Source of the DNA: Mactra quadrangularis
Lineage: Eukaryota > Mollusca > Bivalvia > Venerida > Mactridae
Direction: 5' to 3'
NCBI GenBank assembly: GCA_025267735.1
Contig: CM046307.1
Span: 35,083,231 to 35,147,230 of the forward strand
DNA length: 64,000 bases
The notes below the pieces were generated by a model that made no database searches, was not told where the DNA came from, and saw only the letters and a list, made by a program, of their open reading frames with translations. Made by a program: the position numbers and the translations under genes. Shown piece after piece: positions 32,440-43,600 of the stretch (positions within the stretch are counted from its first letter, which is position 1; each line of letters starts with the position of its first letter).

Positions 32440-34165
32440 AGATGATCCGTCCCCAAGACTATTCTCCCTCTAAACGATCCTTCTTCTTCCAATTACTGCA
32501 CAGGATCCCTCTCTGTGTATTGTCGCACAGGTGTAGGGTCAAGGATGTGGTGTGGCACAAAAGTTAAAAATGTTAAAACCTTTAAAACTACATACACTGA
32601 TCGATATTACTTTTTTACATCTTGGCCAGCCCCTGTTTGAATGCTTCAAGACGTGGAGCTGTTGCGATGTGGTCCAGCAGCTGGTTCCACAGTCTTGTAG
32701 CTGAGGGAAAGAATGACTGGCAGAGGTAGTCTGTTCTGCAGTATGGAACAGTGAAGCAGACGCTGTTCCCCATGGTTGTTTTGGAGGCTGGGGAAGATAC
32801 GGTTCTGGTTGAATGTCAACTAGGCCGTTGATGATACGGTACATCATCATCAGTTTTGCCTGTTGTCTCCTGTGCTCAAGAGTCTGCCATCACAGGTCAG
32901 CTATCATTTGGGACGTACTAGCTGTTGTCCGGTAGTCCCCTTTGACGAATCTTGCTGCTCTGCGCTGGACCGCTTCAAGCTGTCTTACGCAGGTGCTTGT
33001 ATGTGGGTCCCAAGCTGTGGAGGCATACGCTAGGACAGGTCTTACCACCGCTGAGTAGGTGCGGGCAAGAAGGTGAGAAGGCAAGGCTATTGTTGGCTTT
33101 CTTGGTTGTTAGGTCGACATGAGATCTCCAGGAAAGCTGGTTCGAGTCCCCAGTCACATTCGTCCTTAGACAATCCGTCTCCAAAATATTAGAGTTTAGA
33201 CGATTCGTCCCCATTTTATGAAAGTATATACGGGAATTGATTTTATACGAAGATTTATGTACAGATATTCATCTTTTGATCAGATTTTGTCAGTTGATGT
33301 TTTATTTCAATACAATCCTGCATGTTTGAAGTAAGTATTCATCGAAGAGGACGTGACATCAGAGACATTGATATCTTATTCCCTGGTGACATAGATCTAT
33401 ATCAAAATTGCTAAAATATGATACAAATATGAAAATAAAACAAACATTTTTGAAAATAATTTTATTTTATCCATATTCACCAATACAAACAAGAAAAAAA
33501 ATTTTTTTTGAAATTAAATTTATTTTATTCATATAGAACACATCTTAAATATGTAACAATTTAACATATTTATATAATTGCTATAATTAAGTTGCTAAAA
33601 TAAAACATCAAACTTAATAAAAAAGGAATATTTTACATTTGTGTAAATGCATATTGACTATTGTTTTTTCACATACAAATTTAGCCATTTATTTGGGTTG
33701 AAAATAATAAAAAAATATAATTGAACAAAACAGAACATACACTTAATTACACAAGAATACTCTATTCCAAACTAGCATTATTTGTTAATATAAATCAAAG
33801 GTCTATTGTTTACATTTTTTTTTTCAATTTGAAACAATGTATTATTTTTGTATTAATCACATTGATTAAAATACATCTTTATTCAACAATGCATAGTACT
33901 CGAGCTTCATTCCAGTAGCCCATGTTTATGAAATTAAATTTGCTGTTCTTTGTGTCGTAATTTTGTATGAAATTAAAAAAAAATATGTAAAATAATGTAA
34001 AAAATAAAAGAATAAACACAGAATACACATATATTATATCAGGTCGTATTAATAATACTCATTGTGCTATACACATAAGGGGACAAATAATCCTAACATT
34101 CTTTAGACGATCTGTCCCCAAATTGGGGACAGATCGTCCAAGGACGAATTGACTGGGGACAGTTC
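32440..34165. repeat. Cluster of GGGGACRGATCGTCT motifs
   Basis: Variants of AGACGATCTGTCCCC occur at about 32444, 33167, 33196, 34107, 34125 and 34151, in both orientations. The pair at 34108-34140 forms a hairpin with 16-base arms and a one-base loop. The motifs bracket the LINE fragment at 32539-33214 and the AT-rich stretch 33240-34100. The span may be one non-autonomous element with the LINE inserted. Confidence 0.55.
32539..33214 (-). pseudogene. Non-LTR retrotransposon relic, C-terminal part of reverse transcriptase
   Basis: Read on the minus strand, two overlapping frames give LSWRSHVDLTTKKANNSLAF, then RTYSAVVRPVLAYASTAWDP, then QLEAVQRRAARFV, then MMMYRIINGLVDI. This is the order found downstream of the catalytic domain in CR1/Jockey-type elements. 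It is truncated at its 5-prime end near 33150 and frameshifted. Confidence 0.85.
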
Positions 34166-34866
34166 GTCTGACATTCCCCAGGCCCCATCCCCCAGCTTGG
34201 TCCCAAGTGAAGTTAGTAGCTCACAGGCATTTTGAGTATAGCTTGCTCATTTGGCGAAACTAGTCAGTGTTTTAACTTTGTGTGATTATTTCAAATAAAA
34301 ATCAAGAAGCATCCTAAAATATTATATTTTTCGTTTAACTATACATTTTTCTTTTGCGGGGACGGCATTTAATTGTGTGTAAATTTAAAAACTGGACTCG
34401 TCAATCTTTTTCTTCTTCCAGGCGAATGTACTACTACTAAACTCTCTGGAGCATACTTGTACATTGACATCAATATTTACTCTAGTGTAATATTTATAAG
34501 ACGGTAGATAATTGAGTAAGACTAAGACTCTTAAAAATAAATGTACTTGGCTAAAATCTGTACTAACTGCTGTAAAAACATTGGTAGTACCTGGCTATTA
34601 CCACCACTATAGTCCCTACTACTTTTGGTGTAAAAACCAACTCACCTTCAGTCCCCAATTGTGCAGTTCTTTTCCATCTATCCCCAGACGGAATAGGGAT
34701 GAGTTTGGTTTATATCTTAAGTTGCATGATTTTGCTGTACTTGGGGCTTTCAGAAATGGTCTATTAAGCTCTTGCATGTGGAAAAAAATCATACAGATAA
34801 TTGCTAATTCATTCTCAGTTCTGTGTTTAAATCTAACTAGTTTATTAACATTGTTTTTTCTTGCAG
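33240..34866. other. AT-rich stretch and ClpP 5-prime region
   Basis: 33430-34080 is extremely AT-rich with poly-A/T runs. From 34166 to 34866 lies the expected ClpP promoter and first exon, which I could not fix. The 127-codon frame at 34512-34895 crosses the acceptor at 34866 in a different frame and is not ClpP. Confidence 0.4.
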
Positions 34867-35031
34867 GGCTTGATGTGTCGTTGTGTGGTGACTAGACTTC
34901 TACATAAATCAAAATGTGTTCATAATCCATACTTTGTGCCTATTGTTGTTGAACAAACTGGCCAGGGAGAAAGATCTTATGATATCTACTCTAGATTACT
35001 GAAAGAAAGAATTGTTATGGTTATGGGTCCT
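34867..35031 (+). CDS. CLPP: ClpP exon 1 (visible)
   Basis: Acceptor TTTTTTCTTGCAG, donor CCTGTAAGT. 55 codons covering the presequence end and the axial-loop/N-terminal region through ERIVMVMGP. The in-frame ATG at 34873 is a possible start. Confidence 0.88.
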
Positions 35032-37620
35032 GTAAGTATATTTTCATAGCCTTTTGTAACATTTGCTAGGAATTTGTTAATATATATAATTTATTAAGCC
35101 TCCATACAGTTTTTCCACTTTAATTTGGATGGGAAGTCACCACTACGTTGGTAAGTATACAAGATATGATGGAGATCATACCTCATAGAATACGAAAAAT
35201 AAAATGTCAGTGATGAATCCAGAGTGAATAATATGGCTGCATGTTTGATATTGATAGAGTCTATTGTTGAAAAGTTGATTTACTAAATCTGAACTCAATA
35301 GACAGCACAACATTCCGAGAAAACAGAGTTTACAAAAATCAATGTAACGTTCGATTGATGAGATTCCCAGAAGGCCGGTCACCATGATAGATCTGGTTTG
35401 CTATGGTAGTCCCTGGATGTATTTTAGACAGAATCGATGGCATGATTCAAGTTTGTTCATGTTGGAGACAGAAATATTGTTCCATAACTCACAAGAAAAT
35501 AAAGTTCTTGGTAAAACACACGACAAATAGAGTGAATGGGTTTTGATCACCATTGCTTGTAAGCTTGTTGATTATTGAGAAAAGAGTTCCACTCATAGAC
35601 CAACGTACATCGTAGATATAAAACGGAAGTTTACCACTTGTAGACTCTGTTATTCCGAGATGTTGAACAGTGGTTATGGTCGTGCTGTTGTAAACAATCA
35701 TATGTTGATTGAGAAGTGGTTGTGGTACCGTACGATTGCTAGGTAGCAATATAGCACGCTTTAACACATCGTAGCTGTATCGCCATCTGGATGCGTATCT
35801 TTGGCAAATGTTCATAAGTTGTTGAAGTTTATTTTTGGAATGTGATAGCAGGACAATATCCTCGGCTTGGGTTGGAGATACAAGGGAGATTCCGGCAATT
35901 TTCAATGTTTCAATCCGTGTTTCTATACTTGTAGTTCTTTCAGTAAACCATTAACAAAAACAGTATAAAAGAATAGCGCACAAATACTGCCTTTTCTAGT
36001 ACCCTGCTTGATAGAAAAGTGCTCGGATAGATGTCCATTCAAGTATACATGGCTAGAGGCGTTGGCGAAAGAGTTGTTAATGATGCAGAGTAGTTTTCTC
36101 TTAATGCCGAGTTTGTATAGTTTGTGTAAAAGTCCAGCGATCCATACTTGTCAAATGCTGATCGTGCATCAAGGAAGCAAGCAAACAATGGACTATTTCG
36201 TTTGCAGCAGTAATTTCTTGCCTCTTGTAAAAAAATGACACGATTTTGCAATCTTTCCCTTTCTGAAAGCCATGTTGTTGTTTGTTGATAGGTGGTAAGA
36301 AAGTAGCTGTATGGATTCTTGTCAATATGATTTTCTCAAACAGTTTAGAAATGACCGAAAGAAGTGATATGGCACGGTTATTGTTGGGATCGGTAGTTGA
36401 TTTTCCTTTGCCCTTGTGAAGAGTTATTATAAGCCCAGATTTGAAACTTCTTGGTAGGCGTTCTTTGTTAAGTATGGAGTTGAAAAGATTTACAATAAAC
36501 TTAGTCAGTTCTATACCACCATTTTTCAAGTGTTTGTATGTTAAACAGTTGAAAAATGATTAGCATTAGGGGTTTTGGTGAAGAACAAGATTAGAGATTT
36601 CTGCTTTGAATTCCACATGGGGGATTGCTATCTCTGTAAATAAGAAATGTAACAGTGCTTGCTTCACTTGAACCAGGTGAATTGTGTACCTGTGAGGCTA
36701 ATACAGTTGTTTGGTGCATAGTCTCCTGAAGGAATAATCATGTTGCAATAAGATATGCAATGTTAATTCTTACTTTTAATTGTTTGTCTGTTTTCAGATA
36801 TCAGATGATATGTCAAGTCTCATTATTGCTCAAATGTTATTTCTTCAATCAGAAAGTGCTAAGAAGCCTATCAATATGTATATCAATAGTCCAGGTTTGT
36901 AACTATTGATAAATAATGATACTTTTCATCTTTCCAGGGCTCAACACTTATTTTTAGCTCGACTTTTTAAAGAAGATGAGAGCTATTGCTGTCACTTTTG
37001 TGTCGGCGTTAGTGTTGGTTTTCAGGTTAAATTTTTTTTAAACTCTTATATCTTCAACACTATCCATGTTATTTTTTTGAAAGTTGGTATACTTATTTAG
37101 TGGGACTATATTGACCATTCAGTGAAAGGGGATAACTGGATGAATTATTTTTTGAGTTATTGCTCTTTTATGCTTAAAAAATTGCAAAATATGAGGTTAA
37201 AGTTTTTCCTATGTAGAATATCTTCAATACTGATCTAGATATTTGACCTTAAGTGTGTATACTTATTTGTCGATACTATACCTACATGACTATGAAGGGA
37301 CGTAACTGTGGATTAATTAATTTTGGAGTAATTGCCCTTTTATACTTAAAAAAACTGCTCAATATAAGGTTAAAAAATTTTTTAATACTAATCAAGATAT
37401 TTGACTTAAAGTTTGTATACCTAATTATCGGTACAACTATAAAGGGGCGTTACTGTGGATGAATTATTTTGGAGTTACATGTATGCCCCTTTATACTTTG
37501 ACATTTTAGATTAAATTTGTTCTTATGGGATATATTTAGTACTTAGGCCCACATGGAAGATTGGACTTGTCCAAATGTGCAGCCTGTTTAAATAAAGTCG
37601 TTATTATTATTACTATTATA

Positions 37621-37659
<39 letters not shown>

Positions 37660-40600
37660 CTTACAAATATATTTGAATGAAAGTTGGTATGCTTGTTCAC
37701 CAGTTCTTCATCTATCTATCTATATAAAGGGACATAACTCTGGATGAATTATTTTCTGAATTATTCCCCTTTATACTTTCATATTTAAGATTAAAGTTTG
37801 CTCAAACTGAATAAATTTTGTTTGATAGAAAGTTAGTATGCTTTTTCATCAGTACTACATCTACGAATGGATGTAACTTTTGATGAATTATTTTTGGAGT
37901 TGTGCCCCTTTTCAACTTTTTAATTAGGATTTAAGTACTTTTAAGTGAAATATTTTCAATACTTTAAATGACAGTTAGTATGCTTATTCATCAGTTCGAC
38001 ATGTTCACTACTACAAAAGGACTTAACTCTTGATGAGTTTTTGGAGTTATGCCCCTGTAATGTTGAAATTTGTTCAAATTGTTCCTTATAATGATATTTA
38101 AATGAAAGTAGGTATGATTATTCATTGATACTATGTCTACTTAACTCTGAAGGAACATAACTGATTTATTTCCTTTCAAAAATTAAGTACTGTTATCATT
38201 TTTGTTTAAAGATAAGCCTTGCCATGAACAAAACACCCGAAAAGTCGAGCCTGCTGTCCTTGGGCTGCTCTTGTTAAACTAGGTTGTCTGAGTGGACAGG
38301 CAGCTATGTTTTTAGCTCACCTGAGGGAATGCTCAGGGTTGGCTATTGTGATCACTTGATGTCTGGCGTCTGTTGTCTGGTGTCTGTTCACATTTACCTT
38401 GTGTATGCCATAGAGACTGTATTTTTCATTGGATCTTTATGAAATTTTGTCAGAATGTTTGTCTTGATGAAATCTAGGTTGGGATTGTTTATGGGTCAGC
38501 TGGGGTCAAACACTAGGTCAGGGGGTAAAATCTTAGATAAACCTTGTGTATGTGATAGAGGCTGTATACATTTGTATTTCATCTGATTTTTCTAATATTT
38601 TGTTATAATAATTGCCTTGATGAAATCTAGGTTGGGATTGTATTTAGGTCATTTGGGGTCAAAAACTAGGTCACAGGGTTAAATCTAAGATAAATCTTGT
38701 GTATGTAATAGGAGCTTTATTTTCCATCCGATTTTCCTAATATTTGGTCTGAATATTTGTCTTTATAAAAGCTAGATCAGAATTTTATATTAGTAATCAG
38801 GGGTAAAAAACTTGGTCAGGGGGTAAAATTTTAGATAAATCATGTGTATGGGATAGAGGCTGTATTTTTCATCCGATTTTCCTAATATATAGTCAGAATA
38901 TTTGTCTTTATGAAATCTAGGTTGTGGTTGTGTGTGAGTAATCTGGGGTCAAAAACTAGGGTCACGGGGTCAAATTTAAGAAAACCTTATGTATGTATTA
39001 AAGGGTGTATTTTTTCATCCGATTTTCCTAATATTTAATCAGAATGTTTGCCTTGACAAAATCTAGCTCGGGGTTGTATATGAGTCATCTGGGGTAAAAA
39101 ACTAGGGTCATGGGGTCAAATTTAAGAAAACCTTATGTATGTAATAAAGGGTGTATTTTTTCATCCGATTTTCGCACTTCCTGTTTTCTGATGTTTCTGT
39201 GCACTGTTCTCAGGTGAGCGATATAGGGCCATCTTGGCCCTCTTGTTTAACTAGCCCAAACCAAATCTTTAATAGCAGTAACAGGTTGCCAGAACCCATA
39301 TAATAGGTTGTCAGGGGCAATAGGATTGCTTTTAATGTCAAGGCCTGCTTTCATTAGTAATATTTTACATACAGTATGAAAATTTTAGAGTTCATACTAT
39401 GAGTTACATCTTGCTATGTTGATCCCTGTAAATACTACATAACAATCTAGATACTAAGAGTAAATGTTTCTTAAGACTTGCAACATTATTTTTATAGTTT
39501 TTTATTGTAATAGAGATATAATGCAGTATTAATAATGCCCTTGCTTTCAAGCTAACATGTACTCTGAGTGGTAGCATGTCCATTTTGACTAATTTAGGGC
39601 ATGTAGGTTGATTCTAGTTTGAACCATGGATTTTTGTCATGTATGTATTAATGAACTGTAATATAAATACACATAGCCCTTTAGGAATTGAGTAATTGTA
39701 CCATAGATAGTCTCAAGGACAGTCAAGATCCAAAATATATTTTTTTAATTTAACTCAATGGAATAATATAATTCAGGTATGTATAATCATTGTCAATAAG
39801 GTATAAATTTATTTAGATGTTGAAAAAAAGACAAATTCTGATCTCAGACAATCTGATTAAAACCCGATCCAAAATTTTACCGCTCACATACTCGCTAATT
39901 TAAATCTGGCCTTTTCCAAACGAAGGTCACGTTCAGGTGACCTTTTCTCATCATAATATTCATGACGAAATTGTTATGATACGTAACTTGTTTACATCGT
40001 CTATGTCACACAATTTGAAATGAGCCACCCAACCACAGACTGTGCAAAATACCGCTGTTAAATTAGCATACAATGTACAAACCTCGGTCTAAAAATAGAA
40101 ATTATGAAATCAAAATGTGATCAATAGTGCTTTCGTCTAGATGAAAGCTACGCATTGATTGGTCGACACAAAGTTCATCTCGACGTGACCTTGCATTGAC
40201 TAAGTAGAGATCCAGTACGACAACGCTCTACAGGATCTCTGTTTACGGAGATTGGATCTCAGAAACTCCTTTTTCTATTGACATGCCCAACATATATAGA
40301 TATTTTGTAAGTGTTTCTTTATTATATGCTAGAGCAGTGATCATGTGGTTGGACAAGCGTTGAGGGATCAAGAGGTCCTGGGTTTGAGTCCTACTAGGGA
40401 CTCTGCTTACTTCCTGAGCAAGAAATTTACCTACAGTTGTTTCGCTTCACCCAGATATAAATGGGTGCTGGGAGGGATCATCTGCCTGAAGGTGATTTAA
40501 AAGATCCAGTGTTATCTTACAACATTTTTTATACAAATGTATATGGAAGCATACTTTCCACCACACTTTAACTTTTTTAACTTTGATATGTTACAGGTGG

Positions 40601-43600
40601 TATTGTAACTTCAGGTTTAGCTATTTATGATACTATGCAATATATACAACCACCAGTAGCTACATGGTGTGTAGGACAAGCTGCTAGTATGGGATCATTA
40701 TTGCTAGCTTCTGGTACACAAGGAATGAGATATTCTCTTCCTAACTCTAGAATTATGGTACATCAAGTATTAGGTAGTGCTCAGGTAAATACATTTTTAT
40801 CAACATGTATTATTGTTCCATTGTGTATGGTCTATAGATAATTTAGTTGTATTTTTTTTACCTCGATTGTGAAACGAGTTCTCACAACTTAGATTTATCT
40901 TTTTGAGTTTTCTTCCTGGTCCCCTAGTACTAAGCTTGTAGAATGAAGTCTTGCTCAAGGAAACAAAGGGGTGGGTTTTAAATGGGATTCAAATCAACAG
41001 GGAGCTGGCTATCCAATGATCACCAGTCCAACATCGTGATTGCTCGGCCATGCCTGCTCCTAATAATTGAGTTGGGTGGTACTCTAGGTCATTTGCATGA
41101 ATATAACAGCATTCATAGTAAACAATTGCTTCACAGTCTAACATGGGCATTAAAAAAACAATCATGTGACTCAGGGCCAAAACACACTTCTTATCAGAAG
41201 CCGAATACAGGCTGATTCCCGAAACTAAACTAACACTTTTTTCCCCAGTTTGGCCCTCAAAACTCCACAATCCCATAAAATAGAAAGGGAAAATATTTGA
41301 GTTATCTCCCCAACACAGTCTTTGTTGTTTCCTTAACCAGATAGTTTATTGGATTATCTCATTGATTTTGTAACACTAATAATTGAATAAATTTATTTCC
41401 TATACTGGCTATGAAGTGGGTCATTTTCCCTAAATAAATGAAAACCACTCTAATTTTCCCCTAGAAAAAGGCTGAGGCCACTTCCCCCAAAATGGTGTTT
41501 TGGCCCTGTGACTATATACCCTGTATCTGTAGTTAAGTAGAGGTGTCATTGATTCCAAAGATATTGATGTTTCCCGGACCAATAATCAATATGACTTTTG
41601 AATTATCTATCATAAGGCCTATATAGGTGAATAAATAAAAGTGTCAAAATTTGTGAAATTTGTACCATAAGACTGTGGAAAGGAGAACAGAAAAAATGAA
41701 CAATTGATTTATGATTGATCTTATTTATAATCAATTTAATATTCATAATCAATACAAATCCTTTTAACCTACTACTTACAATTTTAATGCAGGATACCAA
41801 GGTATAACATTCATGACAAATGTACATCTGTTATGAGTTTATGATAACATAAATGGTCTGTATAGTACTGCTGTGAATGTATCAATATATATTGATGTAT
41901 TGTCGATATTTATTTCTCAATACATCTATATCTATATATCTTTATCGTCAATGCACTTCGAACCCAATTAATGACAGCTCTAATCTGTAGTAGTAATGAA
42001 TTTCAATAATATTTAGAGGGTGGACTAGTCAACTGTTGGTAACTGTCAATTTCAAACGCTATTAATTAAGTTGGTATAAAATTGACTGCTTGAATTGGCA
42101 AGAGTTGAAATTCTAAGTTATCTCCTTGACATTATTCCACACCATTGTTATGTAACATTGGATATTGGTTGTTATAATCTGGGATTTGTCAATATTGTTT
42201 TATGAGTGGTCAGCATTCATTTGAAATGCATGTGGTCATTTCTATACTTGATGAGGAACGGATTTTATCATAGACTATTTTTGATAATTTTTCTTCAAAG
42301 ATTTCTATCAAGCTTATGATGATTCTAAACCTACAACCAAAAGGCTGGGTTCATACAAGCTGGAAAAATCATAAAAATTAGATTTTTCTGGAAAAATCAT
42401 GAATTTTGATCTGAGGGAAAATTAGCAAACATCATACGAAAGGTTTGATGTGTCATGGAAAAAACTTGTTTGTGTCTATTTTGATGTCAACCCGTAAAAT
42501 CAAATAAAAAGCATAAATTCAAACATAAATTGCAACTTTTAATGTTTAGTATGAATCACGTCTGGGTACAAATCATGCAAAGAAAAAATGTGAGTATACA
42601 TTGTAATCAAAAATATAATTGTACTTGTTTTGGGTTCTGTATGTGTTTCTGTTGTATCATGGAAAACTGGGAGTTATCATTGGAAAAATCATATCCCTGA
42701 AAATAGCAACTCACTGACAAGGAAAAAGTCACATTGAAATGAATGTCTGCATACATTGTATTCTGCTTACTATATTCATGTGTTTGATGTGACTTTAATG
42801 AGATTATGATTTAAATTTTTAAACATGAAGGAAAGCTTTCAGGACTAGTCCTGAAGTTCACAAGTTTTGTGACCTTAGAAGCTGCTGAAATAAAGGAAAT
42901 TAAGAATTTCATGGCCTTTTAAATTTTGACTTTTAACCGTGTTTAAATTAGTGTAGCATTCATCCACTTTTGTCTTTATTTGTTTGTACACAGGGTCAAG
43001 CTACTGATATACAAATTCAAGCAGAGGAAATACTGAAACAAAAGAAAAGATTAAATAATATTTATGCTAAACATACTAATAAACCTGTAGAACTAATTGG
43101 TATGTACATTTTTTAATATTTTATTTAAAGGTAACACCCAATATTTGTGATATGTCATACACTAGTGCCACTATTTGATTGATTTCTTCCATAAATGGGA
43201 GTCAGTTGAACATTGGTCTTTCTAGCTAGTGCTACTAAGTGGTTTCCTATGTAGTATGTATTGCTAGCTGGCAGTTTTTTTGTTGGCTGAATACATTTGG
43301 AACACTGTTAGTTGAAGGGGCTGCAACCTTTGTCCTGCAAGCCTTTAGTCAAACGCTTTCATAGAACTTGGTTAACACAAAACTACCTTTTAAAAGCACT
43401 ATGTATGGATTTTTAACCGCTCTTTGAACTGCACTAAACCACACTTTTTAATTTTTAACACAACTGAATCCATATTATATCTGTCTTGGCCTTTTTCCAC
43501 AATCCTCATGTCTAGGACTTATGAAAATTGATACAGGCTTGTAAAATAAACTATAACTAGGATAGTTGATGTGACCTATTACTACAAAAAAAGCACAATA

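Noticed and set aside
34512..34895. 127-codon frame as a ClpP exon
   Set aside because: It overlaps the true acceptor in another frame and contains no ClpP-like residues.
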